A DNA stretch of 64,000 nucleotides from Gammaproteobacteria bacterium (GTDB lineage Bacteria; Pseudomonadota; Gammaproteobacteria; UBA6429; Thiohalophilaceae): NCBI GenBank assembly GCA_029880855.1, contig JAOUNS010000014.1, positions 62,001 to 126,000 of the forward strand, written 5' to 3'. The translations under genes and the position numbers were made by a program. Each line of letters begins with the position of its first letter. The first letter of the stretch is position 1. Positions 46,010-54,850 of the stretch are shown here, piece by piece. The notes beneath the pieces are model-generated. The model was given only the letters and a program-made list of their open reading frames with translations, was not told where the DNA came from and ran no database searches.

Positions 46010-46339
46010 TTATGTATCACTGTGAGTTTCATAGTCGCCATCCCAGCCCTGTTCGCGGGCAATTTTCACGGCTTCACCGTGAATACGTTGATGGCGCTCA
46101 AATAAATCTTCAGGTAAACGGCTGACCAGGCAACCGTATTTATCCCACTCGGCATTAACCTTGTCTAACAAGTTGTTAATCCCGGCCAGGTTCCAACCCT
46201 GACAGGTTTCAGTTTCTTCAATCAGGCCAAACACCCGGGCATCACGAATTGTCTTACCGATCGTGGTCATACCGCCAAAAAGATCATTATCGATACCTAC
46301 ATAACGATCGGATTTTCCTGATTGTGGCGGTCTTGGCAT
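46010..46339 (-). CDS. Small uncharacterised protein of the cbb operon
   Basis: 109 residues, soluble and without a recognised domain. The N-terminus is basic and proline-rich (PRPPQSGKSDRYVG). The rest is helical with GKTIRDARVFGLIEETETC, NNLLDKVNAEWDKYGCLVSRLP and RIHGEAVKIAREQGWDGD. The position between cbbS and cbbQ, same strand, implies a RuBisCO-related role such as assembly or activation. It is not the pterin-dehydratase-like acRAF. A terminator upstream may lower its expression relative to cbbLS. Confidence 0.82.
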   Translation of the reverse strand: MPRPPQSGKSDRYVGIDNDLFGGMTTIGKTIRDARVFGLIEETETCQGWNLAGINNLLDKVNAEWDKYGCLVSRLPEDLFERHQRIHGEAVKIAREQGWDGDYETHSDT

Positions 46340-46370
46340 AACTTGTCTCTATTTACATTCTCAACTTATA

Positions 46371-46410
46371 AAAAAGGCCCCTGACCACATGATGTAGCAG
46401 GGGCCTTTTG
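46371..46410 (-). terminator. Intrinsic terminator inside the cbb operon, after cbbS
   Basis: On the minus strand AAAGGCCCCTG pairs with CAGGGGCCTTT around a 14-base loop and is followed by TTTTTATAA. It lies 24 bases after the cbbS stop. Read-through would supply the downstream activase genes at a lower level than RuBisCO itself. Confidence 0.88.
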
Positions 46411-46433
46411 TTTTCAGGTTATTCCCCGGCTAA

Positions 46434-46790
46434 TTAAACAGCTTGACCGCGGAAGATAACCATTGATGCACCTGCACACTGTGCAAAGTTGTCCAGACCC
46501 AGCAGACGAACATGGTTCTTCGGATGGGCTTTGTGACAAGCTTCGCATTCAGCCAGGATAGCGTCTACGTCGGTTTCACCGAACATAGGCAGCTTCCACA
46601 TGTACCAGTAAGAACCACCGGCATTTTGAGGTTCTGTGTGCTCAATGGAAGGGTTCCAGCCTTTGGATACGATGTACTCGATCTGGGCACGGATCTGCTT
46701 GGCATCCATCGGGGGCAAGTAAGAGAAAGTCTCAAACTTGCGGCTGTTTGTATCAGCCAGGCTTGATTTGTAATCTTGCATATCACTCAT
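46434..46790 (-). CDS. cbbS: RuBisCO small subunit, form IA
   Basis: 118 residues, normal for form I small subunits. Recognisable segments are [23 protein letters not shown], then [31 protein letters not shown] and [18 protein letters not shown]. It caps the large-subunit octamer to form L8S8. GGAGA precedes the ATG. A 172-base gap separates it from cbbL and contains no gene. Confidence 0.98.
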   Translation of the reverse strand: MSDMQDYKSSLADTNSRKFETFSYLPPMDAKQIRAQIEYIVSKGWNPSIEHTEPQNAGGSYWYMWKLPMFGETDVDAILAECEACHKAHPKNHVRLLGLDNFAQCAGASMVIFRGQAV

Positions 46791-46962
46791 TGTTTAATCT
46801 CCAAAATAATTTCAAATTCGTTCCGGCTTCGCCAGTTGCGCAGTAACTTCGTTGTGCTCATTCTCCGCTGCTCATGTATTTCATATACACTGTGCTGCTC
46901 GAATTTCGCACGCCTTGTTTCTGCATCAACTGGCTGTGCCGTATGTTCGAAACCCGGGTTGC

Positions 46963-48381
46963 TTATTTGTGAGCAACGTCCAGTTTGTCAACTGTGTCGA
47001 ATTCGAACTTGATTTCTTTCCAGGTTTCCATCGCGGCCTTGAGTTCAGGGCTGTGCTTGGCAGCGTTGGTAAGGATGTCCTTACCTTCTTTTTCAAGTTC
47101 ACGACCCATGTTACGAGCTTCAACGCACGCTTCAACAGCAACACGGTTGGCAGCTGCACCGGCAGCGTTACCCCAGGGGTGACCTAATGTACCACCACCG
47201 AACTGCAGTACAGAGTCATCACCGAAGATGCTGACCAGAGCAGGCATGTGCCATACGTGGATACCACCGGAAGCAACCGGGATAACGCCGGGCATTGAGC
47301 CCCAATCCTGGTCGAAGAAAATACCGCGTGAACGGTCTTCTTTAACGTAGCTGTCACGCATAATGTCGATCCAGCCCAGAGTGGCGTCGCGGTCGCCTTC
47401 CAGCTTACCAACAACAGTACCTGAGTGCAGGTGGTCACCACCGGACAGACGCAGAACCTTGGTCAGTACGCGGAAGTGAATACCGTGGTGCGGGTTACGG
47501 TCGAGTACGGCGTGCATGGCGCGGTGAATGTGCAGCAGCATACCGTTGTCCTGACACCACTGAGCCAGCTGGGTGTTGGCAGACAGACCACCGGTCAGGA
47601 AGTCGTGCATGATGATCGGTGCGCCGATTTCTTTGGCGTATTCAGCACGTTTCATCATTTCATCAGAAGTAGGTGCAGTTACGTTCAGGTAGTGACCTTT
47701 ACGCTCGCCGGTTTCGGCTTCCGCTTTCAGGATGGCTTCCATTACGAAGTCAAAACGGTGCTTCCAGCGCATGAACGGCTGAGAGTTAACGTTTTCGTCG
47801 TCTTTGGTGAAGTCCAGACCGCCGCGCAGACCTTCATAACAGGCGCGACCGTAGTTCTTGGCAGACAGACCCAGTTTCGGCTTGATAGTACAACCCAGCA
47901 TTGGACGACCATATTTGTTCATGATGTCGCGTTCAACCTGGATACCCTGTGGCGGACCATTACAGGTCATAACGTAAGCAACCGGGAAGCGGATATCTTC
48001 CAGACGCAGAGCGCGCAGGGCCTTGAAGCCGAATACGTTACCAACCAGAGAGGTCAGAACGTTTACAACAGAACCTTCTTCGAACAGGTCGATTGGGTAA
48101 GCAACAAAAGCGTAGAAACAGGTGTCATCGCCGGGTACGTCTTCGATCGCATAGGCGCGACCTTTGTAGTAATCCAGGTCGGTCAGCAGGTCAGTCCAAA
48201 CTGTTGTCCAGGTACCGGTTGAAGATTCAGCAGCTACCGCAGCAGCAACTTCTTCACGGGGTACACCAGGCTGTGGAGTTACTTTGAAGCATGCCAGGAT
48301 ATCAGTTTCAACTGGAGTGTAATCCGGCATCCAGTACGTTTCGCGGTATTCTTTCACACCCGCATCGTATTTCTTAGCCAT
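46963..48381 (-). CDS. cbbL: RuBisCO large subunit, form IA
   Basis: 472 residues. Catalytic lysine K167 (TIKPKLG), carbamylated K193 (DFTKDDEN) and loop 6 ([10 protein letters not shown]) are all present, so the enzyme should be active. It fixes CO2 on ribulose-1,5-bisphosphate. Sequence features are those of the form IA proteobacterial class; no carboxysome shell genes follow, so it is the cytosolic IA(q) type paired with CbbQO. An AGGAGG ribosome site is ideally placed. Codon use is strongly biased, fitting high expression. Confidence 0.98.
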   Translation of the reverse strand: MAKKYDAGVKEYRETYWMPDYTPVETDILACFKVTPQPGVPREEVAAAVAAESSTGTWTTVWTDLLTDLDYYKGRAYAIEDVPGDDTCFYAFVAYPIDLFEEGSVVNVLTSLVGNVFGFKALRALRLEDIRFPVAYVMTCNGPPQGIQVERDIMNKYGRPMLGCTIKPKLGLSAKNYGRACYEGLRGGLDFTKDDENVNSQPFMRWKHRFDFVMEAILKAEAETGERKGHYLNVTAPTSDEMMKRAEYAKEIGAPIIMHDFLTGGLSANTQLAQWCQDNGMLLHIHRAMHAVLDRNPHHGIHFRVLTKVLRLSGGDHLHSGTVVGKLEGDRDATLGWIDIMRDSYVKEDRSRGIFFDQDWGSMPGVIPVASGGIHVWHMPALVSIFGDDSVLQFGGGTLGHPWGNAAGAAANRVAVEACVEARNMGRELEKEGKDILTNAAKHSPELKAAMETWKEIKFEFDTVDKLDVAHK

Positions 48382-48771
48382 GTTTTGGCCTCCTGAGAGT
48401 CAGTTTTTGGTTAGTGATCGGTACCTAATACCTGCTCTGTTTAATAACCTATAAACTATAGGTGAATGGCAGGTTTTAGAGTGAGAGAAGTATACGCAGG
48501 GCAATCATAAAGTAAATTCAGGATTCTTGATTGCAAGCATAAATAAATACTTATGTGTCCGGCAGGCCTTGTCATTGCTGGCTTTTTTAACTATCACCAC
48601 ACAAATACTCATGGCTGAAATCGGGCTTGCCGCGGAGTAAACAGGGTTGTTTTTCAGCGCCCAGGGTTCCAGAGATCAGTACACCGATGTATTATGCCGC
48701 TATTCAGCCTTATATATAAATAAGAATAATTTAATCAGTGATACTGATGTTTATTACCAGAGAGTGTTGAT
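48382..48771. other. 390-base divergent promoter region of cbbL
   Basis: AT-rich spacer between cbbL and the divergent zinc-ribbon gene. It contains nested inverted repeats near cbbL (separate entry) and a smaller ATCAGT-GAT-ACTGAT repeat at 48734-48748, ahead of the plus-strand gene. No cbbR or other regulator gene lies beside it, and no RNA gene was seen. Confidence 0.6.
48430..48474 (-). promoter_or_regulatory. Candidate operator upstream of cbbL
   Basis: An inner inverted repeat, ACCTATA-AAC-TATAGGT (48447-48463), lies within an outer pair ACCTGC...GCAGGT. It sits 49-93 bases upstream of the cbbL start. The inner repeat contains a T-N11-A type arrangement as used by LysR regulators such as CbbR. 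Assignment to CbbR is inference. Confidence 0.45.
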
Positions 48772-49305
48772 ATGGATTGTCCTGCTTGTCAGTCACGCAG
48801 TTTGAGTCCGGCGAAAGTCACCAGTGGGTTGCCCGGCTTCGCTTGTAATCGTTGTGGCGGGAGCCTGATTGAGCTGCTCGCCTATAGGATGTGGGCCGAG
48901 CAACAACCCGCCTCACAAACGCCCCGGGCAGAGATGTCTGCCGCCCCGCCGGATACCACCAAGGCCCTGGTTTGCCCCAAATGCAGTAAATTGATGGCGA
49001 AGTACCGCATCGATGCACAGGGGGAGAATCATATCGACCTGTGCGGCAATTGCGGCCGTTTCTGGCTGGATGGGGGGGAATGGGGGCTGTTGGAGAGTCT
49101 CAATCTGCAAACCGGGATGACGGCGATTTTCAATGCCCCCTGGCAGGCTTCCATCCGCAAGGGAGACGCGCAACACCTGGTGGAAGCGCGATTTCAGCAG
49201 GAGTTGGGGGCTGAGGCCTATCAGCAGGCCCGGGTGTTCCGGGATTGGCTCAACAAGCAGCCGGACAAACAGCGCTTGCTCGACTATCTGGCCCGGGATG
49301 ATTAA
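48772..49305 (+). CDS. TFIIB-type zinc-ribbon protein
   Basis: 177 residues with two CxxC-CxxC zinc ribbons, CPAC...CNRCGG at the N-terminus and CPKC...CGNCGRFWLDGGEW in the middle, the latter a clear zf-TFIIB domain. The C-terminus is helical. Proteins of this type have no settled function. It is divergent from cbbL and followed 56 bases later by another cysteine-rich protein. Confidence 0.75.
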   Translation: MDCPACQSRSLSPAKVTSGLPGFACNRCGGSLIELLAYRMWAEQQPASQTPRAEMSAAPPDTTKALVCPKCSKLMAKYRIDAQGENHIDLCGNCGRFWLDGGEWGLLESLNLQTGMTAIFNAPWQASIRKGDAQHLVEARFQQELGAEAYQQARVFRDWLNKQPDKQRLLDYLARDD

Positions 49306-49361
49306 CTCCCGGCTGAGTCGCCATTTCAGTATTAACAGGATCGAAGTCAGGACAGGAAACA

Positions 49362-50660
49362 GTGAGTACGAAACGCTGTCAACACACGGAAGCCGCAGAC
49401 ATCATTGTCTGTAAACATATTTATAATCGAACCTCTACCGACGGGATTAAGCGTTTTTCCGGCGAAGGCACCAGAGCCGAGTACATCTGTAAACGCTGCG
49501 CGGAAAAAAAACTCTTCGCCCCGCACTATCTGTGCAAGGGATGTATAAAGCAACGGGAAGAGGACGGCTGGTTTCGCCGTGAAGGCAAACCCGGAATCCG
49601 CTGCCGGACGGAACCGTTCCAGTTTACACGGCGTGAATTCACCACCAATCTGTTTAATGGCAGTCGGATCCTCGCCTTTGCACCATTGCACGGCAGCAGC
49701 GCTGCTGTTGTGTTTGATGCGGACGGTCGCCTGCTGCAGATTGATCTGAAAACACAGGCAAGTCGACTGGTGGCCGAGTATCGCCATGAACTGATACGGC
49801 GGGACGGTGCCATCCGCTTGTTGGTCAGTCCGGATAATTGTTACGCAGCCATTACCAGCCTGGTTTACCGGGGCGAAGACTATACCGGTAACAAAGGTGT
49901 CGTGGTTGAACTCGCCGCAGGACGACGCGTCCTGAATCTGGACTGTGGTGATTATCATACTGAACATACCCTCTTCCCGGTCGCCTTTGTGGAGCAGGCG
50001 GGCAGGATGCTGGTGATCCATGCCACCGACTGGAACCGGCTGGACATCACCGATCTGGAAAGCCGCGTCTGTTTGACGGAACGCGATATGGAGGAGTTGC
50101 CCGAGCGGGATAATGAGTCGCTGTTTACCGAATGGTATGGCGAGCTGTGTATCTCGCCGGACCGGCAGCGCATCGCGACCATTGGCTGGATGTGGCATCC
50201 GGTGGGGGTGGCCTTCAGCTGGGATCTGCAAACGTGGTTAACAGAAAACGTGTGGGAGGCGGATATCGGCCTCTCAAAAAAAAGTTATGCCATCTGGGAT
50301 TATTTTTGGGATTCACCGTTTTTCTGGCTGGATAACCGGCATCTCTGTATCTGGGGATTGGAGGATTTGCAGGCAGCCAATGATATTCCACTCGACAGCG
50401 TCGCTGTCTATGACGCCTGTACTGAAGAATTGCTGGACTGGTTTCCCGGGCCGACCATGGATACGTTTATTTATGACGAATGGTTGTTCTCGGGCAGTCG
50501 AGAGCAAGATGATACATTGACGGTATGGTCAGTGGCGGACGGTACTTTGTTGCACACGGAACCGGGTATCAATCCAAACACCTATCATCCTGTGACACGG
50601 GAATTTGTCCGGTTTACTGAGGAAGGGACTATGGAACTGCATCACTGGGAAAAAATATAA
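49362..50660 (+). CDS. Cysteine-rich N-terminus with propeller-like domain, unknown
   Basis: 432 residues, GTG start. The first 80 residues hold four CxxC-like pairs or histidines (RCQHTEAAD, CKHIYNR, CKRCAEKK, CKGCIKQ) and probably bind zinc. The rest alternates short strands with WD-like ends (VVFDADGRLLQIDLKT, WSVADGTLLH), suggesting a beta-propeller. No family is recognised. It may form a unit with the preceding zinc-ribbon gene. Confidence 0.7.
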   Translation: MSTKRCQHTEAADIIVCKHIYNRTSTDGIKRFSGEGTRAEYICKRCAEKKLFAPHYLCKGCIKQREEDGWFRREGKPGIRCRTEPFQFTRREFTTNLFNGSRILAFAPLHGSSAAVVFDADGRLLQIDLKTQASRLVAEYRHELIRRDGAIRLLVSPDNCYAAITSLVYRGEDYTGNKGVVVELAAGRRVLNLDCGDYHTEHTLFPVAFVEQAGRMLVIHATDWNRLDITDLESRVCLTERDMEELPERDNESLFTEWYGELCISPDRQRIATIGWMWHPVGVAFSWDLQTWLTENVWEADIGLSKKSYAIWDYFWDSPFFWLDNRHLCIWGLEDLQAANDIPLDSVAVYDACTEELLDWFPGPTMDTFIYDEWLFSGSREQDDTLTVWSVADGTLLHTEPGINPNTYHPVTREFVRFTEEGTMELHHWEKI

Positions 50661-50969
50661 CCGGCCGGGACCGGTATCCTGGTTACCTTGCGGCTGGTTT
50701 TGAAAAAAATCGGGGTTGTTATTCCGGTCGGTATCGGTGCAGTGTTCGGCAAACTGTTCAAACGCAAGGAAGCGAGTGGTTAAACAGTAAACCGGAACAG
50801 ACCTGTGGTTGCAGGGGCCTGTCCCGGAATGGGTTCAAGTCAGGGAAAAAATGTGTCGATAGTGTGATAGCTCGACGAACAAATTAAGCGGGACCGGGTC
50901 TATAATCAGCGCAATGGGAGTATGATGTTTCCCGGATTTCTATAGTGGTATTGATGAGGTAAGCAAGTC
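50661..50969. other. 309-base intergenic region with a short peptide remnant
   Basis: From 50688 to 50783 a frame in phase with the previous gene encodes a short hydrophobic-basic peptide (LKKIGVVIPVGIG...GKLFKRKE). It resembles the C-terminal tail of larger membrane proteins and may be a gene remnant. It is too short to assign. Nothing else is evident in this stretch. Confidence 0.3.
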
Positions 50970-51671
50970 ATGGTTGAGCAGGTAAAACAACACAAGTCAT
51001 CTCCATTGATCGATCTGTTAATCAGTATCGTCATACCGTCGGTCATACTGATGAAGCTCAGCGGTGATGACGATCTTGGTGCGACCGGTGCCTTGATCGT
51101 GGCGTTGTGTTTCCCTGTCGGCTGGGGACTGCTGGAACTGATTCGGCATAAAAAATATAATTTCATCGCCATACTGGGCATTGTCAGTGTATTGTTAACC
51201 GGCGGTATTGGTTTGCTGAAACTTGATCCGCAATGGCTGGCTGTCAAGGAAGCCGCCATGCCCGCCATCATGGGGATTGCCGTGTTAATCTCCACCCATA
51301 CCCGTTATCCCCTGATTCGCACCATGGTCTATAACCCGGCGATCGTCCGTGTGGAAATGATCCATGACCGCCTGACGGAGACCGGCAATACCGAACCATT
51401 TGAACAACGTCTGCGGAATGCCAATTATTTATTCGGCGCCACCTTCTTCTTTTCATCCCTGATGAATTATGTGCTGGCAAAATGGATCGTGGTCAGTCCG
51501 GCCGGCAGTACCGCCTTCAATGAAGAACTGGGACGACTGACCCTGTTAAGCTATCCCATGATCGCCATTCCCTCCACCTTTATGATCTTCGCCATTCTCT
51601 ATTATTTGTGGCGAACCCTGCGTGACCTGACCGGCCTGACACTGGAGAGTGTCATGATTGTCAAAGAATAA
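50970..51671 (+). CDS. VC0807-like integral membrane protein
   Basis: 233 residues with five or six membrane spans. The segments DLLISIVIPSVILM, GWGLLELIRHKKYNFIAILG and a late NYVLAKWIVV match the VC0807-type family of unknown function (from memory). No signal peptide. It lies 33 bases upstream of the HNH gene on the same strand. Confidence 0.65.
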   Translation: MVEQVKQHKSSPLIDLLISIVIPSVILMKLSGDDDLGATGALIVALCFPVGWGLLELIRHKKYNFIAILGIVSVLLTGGIGLLKLDPQWLAVKEAAMPAIMGIAVLISTHTRYPLIRTMVYNPAIVRVEMIHDRLTETGNTEPFEQRLRNANYLFGATFFFSSLMNYVLAKWIVVSPAGSTAFNEELGRLTLLSYPMIAIPSTFMIFAILYYLWRTLRDLTGLTLESVMIVKE

Positions 51672-51704
51672 ACAGAAGGCCATGCAAGAGCCTGGAGCAT
51701 AACC

Positions 51705-52106
51705 ATGAGCAAGCTGACGCGGACACCGGGAAAACAGATCAATACAGAAAAGCTGGATCGTATCGCGGCTGAAGCACGCAAGGCGGCGGAAGAACGTCTG
51801 AAAGGTTATCGTGAACAGTCCCTGCGAATTCATCCCTGGATTTGCGGGCGTTGCGGCCGGGAGTTTACCCACAAGAACCTGCAAGAGCTCACCGTCCATC
51901 ACAAGGATCACAACCATGACAATAATCCTGCTGACGGCAGTAACTGGGAGAACCTCTGCCTCTATTGCCATGACAACGAGCACCAGCGTTATGTCGACAA
52001 GGTGCGCGGCTTTGACGGGATGGCTGCTGCGGACAAAGACCCCAAAGGGGCAACTCACAATCCGTTCAGTCAACTCGCCGCGTTGATGGGCAAGGATAAA
52101 GAATAA
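51705..52106 (+). CDS. yajD: YajD-family HNH nuclease
   Basis: 133 residues. The zinc-binding CGRCGREF and CLYCHDNEH flank the HNH-type centre LTVHHKDHNHDNNPADGSNWENL. The charged N-terminus and length are as in YajD. The protein is a predicted metal-dependent endonuclease of unknown target. It sits in a short plus-strand run of genes. Confidence 0.9.
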   Translation: MSKLTRTPGKQINTEKLDRIAAEARKAAEERLKGYREQSLRIHPWICGRCGREFTHKNLQELTVHHKDHNHDNNPADGSNWENLCLYCHDNEHQRYVDKVRGFDGMAAADKDPKGATHNPFSQLAALMGKDKE

Positions 52107-52139
52107 TAAAAACGGCCGGTTCGGCAATGGGGAGAATCA

Positions 52140-53474
52140 ATGCGTTGGTGTATATCCATCCTGTGCGTGTACTTTATCGCAAGCGCGGCTTTGTCTGCCG
52201 CTGAAATCACTCAAGCTGATCTGAACAAGCTGCGTGCGGCGGCGGAGCAGGGTAACGCTGCGGCACAGCTTGACTACGCCAAAGCGATATCCGAGAAGGA
52301 TTATCAGGCCGCCCATGTCTGGGCGCAAAAAGCGGCCGATCAAAATCTGGCCGAGGCCTGGTTTTGGCTCGGGCATAACTCTATCGGTGACACACTCAGG
52401 TATTACGTCAAGGCCGCCGAACTGGGGCATGAGGATGCCTTGCGTTATGCGCTGGATGGGGCGTTATTTCGGGCCAACAATAAAACCGATCTGGTGTTGG
52501 CGAAACGACTGGCTGATCTGGCAAGAAAGAACAGGGTTGATTTGGGTTATGGCACCGAGTCCATGCTGCTGACCGTTGATCGCTGTGTTGAAGCCGGTAA
52601 ATTACAACCACCCGCCGCTGATCTGCCCTCAGCAGAAGAAAAAACACGCCTGTCGAAGCAGGAAGGTAATTGTGATGCGTATCAACATGGTATTGATGTC
52701 GCTCAGGACTATACAAAATATCGCAAATGTCTGCTGTCGGAGTCATACGTGGACAATGCTGGATTGGCGGAAATCTACGCCAACGGCTGGGGTGTGAAAC
52801 GACAGCCGTTGTTGGCCCTGTCTCTGGTTTGTCATGGCAGTGGTGTACCGGCGGAACTGGAAGGTATGGTGGAAACTCTCTATACCACGCGTGAAGAGCC
52901 TGTACTGCACAAACCGTTTTTGTTCTGTGATCATGTCACCAGTGGCATGAATGGCGGTATTTGTTCTGCCCGGGCCGAGGCGGTGCGGCAGGCGGAGCGT
53001 CGTAAGGAGATTGGCGCGTTGCAGGCAGGCTGGACGGAACAACAGCGCAAACTATTTATGAGTGCTTTTGAAAAAGCAGATATCTTTTGGGATACCCACT
53101 CTTCCGAAGAACAGGATATGTCCGGTACGGCGCGGGCCTCGATTGCCATCGCTGAACATGCCGAGCTGAAAGAGGCCTTTTTAACAGCCATACGTGGTTT
53201 TGAGGCGGGCAGGTTTCCGGCGGCGGGTAATTTTAAACAGGTCGATGCCGAATTGAACACGATCTATCGTCAAATCATGGCAAAGGAAAAACCGGAGCAA
53301 TATGGCACAGTAACCAAACAAGGGATCCGTGACACACAGCGCAAGTGGTTGCGTTACCGCGATGCGTTTGTGAAGTTCGCCTTGCAGCGTTATCCCGGCA
53401 AAACCGCCGATTACTGGCGTAACTGGTTAACCGTCAACCGGAATGCTCAACTCAAAGTCTTCCTGGAAGATTAG
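52140..53474 (+). CDS. Secreted Sel1-like and LprI-type protein
   Basis: 444 residues. A signal peptide ends near LSAAE. Sel1/TPR-like helical repeats follow (about 25-240). The C-terminal part, with DAELNTIYRQIMAK, TQRKWLRYRDAFVKFALQRYPG and a repeated NWLTVNRNAQL, matches the LprI/DUF1311 domain whose prototype inhibits lysozyme. The fusion of both modules is uncommon but plausible as a periplasmic envelope-defence protein. Several cysteines could be disulfides. Confidence 0.78.
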   Translation: MRWCISILCVYFIASAALSAAEITQADLNKLRAAAEQGNAAAQLDYAKAISEKDYQAAHVWAQKAADQNLAEAWFWLGHNSIGDTLRYYVKAAELGHEDALRYALDGALFRANNKTDLVLAKRLADLARKNRVDLGYGTESMLLTVDRCVEAGKLQPPAADLPSAEEKTRLSKQEGNCDAYQHGIDVAQDYTKYRKCLLSESYVDNAGLAEIYANGWGVKRQPLLALSLVCHGSGVPAELEGMVETLYTTREEPVLHKPFLFCDHVTSGMNGGICSARAEAVRQAERRKEIGALQAGWTEQQRKLFMSAFEKADIFWDTHSSEEQDMSGTARASIAIAEHAELKEAFLTAIRGFEAGRFPAAGNFKQVDAELNTIYRQIMAKEKPEQYGTVTKQGIRDTQRKWLRYRDAFVKFALQRYPGKTADYWRNWLTVNRNAQLKVFLED

Positions 53475-53650
53475 TCAACGCACATCTGCGGCGTATTCAG
53501 AGTGTGATCTGAATCGCATTTCGAATTATCCGGTGTGACCGATGCAAGGGTTTGTTGACCTGGATCAAGTGCCTTCGGTCAATCCCTGTATGATCCTTGG
53601 TTCTGCCTGGGCAATGACAGAACAGGCGATGTGTGTTTAAAAAACGCGGG

Positions 53651-54769
53651 ATGCAGTTTATGCGGTGGATATATCCGGTTTTCATGGGTGGAATGATCTT
53701 GTGTGTTACCGCCTGTGGCGGCGGGGCCGGTGGCGGTGGTGCGCCTGCATCCTCCGCAGCAGAAGTGGGCAAGCTTATCTTTACTGATCGCCGTTTGTCT
53801 GCCAATGGCAATCAATCCTGTGCCGATTGCCACGACCCGGCAGTCGGTTTTGCCGATCCGGATGTGACACAAAACGCACCGGTATCAGAAGGTTCACCGA
53901 GCGGTGGTTTTGGCAATCGTAATGCACCCACCAGCGCCTATGCCGGTTTTACACCGGCCTTTGGTCAGGTTGATGTGGGCGGTACACTGTTTTACGCGGG
54001 CGGCCAATTCCTCGACGGTCGGCGTGACAGTCTGGAACAACAGGCCAAGGATCCGTTTTTGAATCCACTCGAAATGGCCAACAGCAATGTGCTTGCCGTA
54101 GTAGAGAAGGTCCGTACCGCCGCCTATGCCGACAGGTTTATGGCGGTATATGGTGCGAATGTCTTTGCCGATGCCAATACCGCCTTCAACAATATAGCTG
54201 CCGCCATCGCCGCCTTTGAACGTTCCGCTGAAATGAACAAGTTCAATTCAAAATTTGATTGCTACTTGCAAAATGCGACGGCCTATCCGTTATCTGCCAA
54301 TGAAGCAAACGGGTTGACTGTTTTTAACGGCAAGGGCAAATGCAGCGGCTGCCACAGCACCACGCCTGATCCGGTATCGGGCAAGGTTCTGCTGACTGAC
54401 CATCGATATTTTAATATCGGTGTGCCAAAGAACCCGAATAATCCAGCCAACGTGGCCAATCCTTCTTTTATCGACAAAGGACTCGGAGCCCGCAAGGGGG
54501 CGAGTGAAAACGGCAAGTTCAAAACACCCACCTTGCGCAATGTGGCCCTGACCGCACCCTATATGCACAACGGTGTCTTCGCCACTCTGGATGAAGTGAT
54601 GACCTTTTACAACATTGATGAAAAAGTGACGGCGGTGCCGGCGCCGGAAGTCAGTGCAAACATCACCGCTGATGTTGATTTTCTGGGGTTGACGCAACAG
54701 GAGATGGATGACGTGACAGCCTTTATGCGTACCCTCACCGATGGCAGCGGTACAGGGATCTGCTTTTAG
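53651..54769 (+). CDS. Diheme cytrochrome c peroxidase/MauG-family lipoprotein
   Basis: About 372 residues. A signal peptide ends in the lipobox CVTAC and is followed by a flexible GGGAGGGG linker, so the protein is a membrane-tethered periplasmic one. Two heme c motifs, CADCH and CSGCH, together with the family segments LSANGNQSCADCHDPAVGFAD, GGQFLDGRR and FKTPTLRNVALTAPYMHNG, mark the CcpA/MauG superfamily. It could reduce hydrogen peroxide or oxidise a protein substrate. The start is uncertain; in-frame GTG and ATG lie within 27 bases. Confidence 0.9.
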   Translation: MQFMRWIYPVFMGGMILCVTACGGGAGGGGAPASSAAEVGKLIFTDRRLSANGNQSCADCHDPAVGFADPDVTQNAPVSEGSPSGGFGNRNAPTSAYAGFTPAFGQVDVGGTLFYAGGQFLDGRRDSLEQQAKDPFLNPLEMANSNVLAVVEKVRTAAYADRFMAVYGANVFADANTAFNNIAAAIAAFERSAEMNKFNSKFDCYLQNATAYPLSANEANGLTVFNGKGKCSGCHSTTPDPVSGKVLLTDHRYFNIGVPKNPNNPANVANPSFIDKGLGARKGASENGKFKTPTLRNVALTAPYMHNGVFATLDEVMTFYNIDEKVTAVPAPEVSANITADVDFLGLTQQEMDDVTAFMRTLTDGSGTGICF

Positions 54770-54850
54770 CCGCAGGGATACCGGTCTTTAACACTTGCTG
54801 TGACATCCCTGTCGATCTCATTCAGGTTTGACCGCCGTTGTTTTACGCAA

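Noticed and set aside
47425-48222. 265-codon plus-strand frame opposite cbbL
   Set aside because: Shadow frame of a highly codon-biased gene; cbbL carries all catalytic residues.
50688-50783. Complete small membrane protein gene
   Set aside because: Only about 31 codons, no ribosome site and continuous with the preceding frame; mentioned as a possible remnant only.
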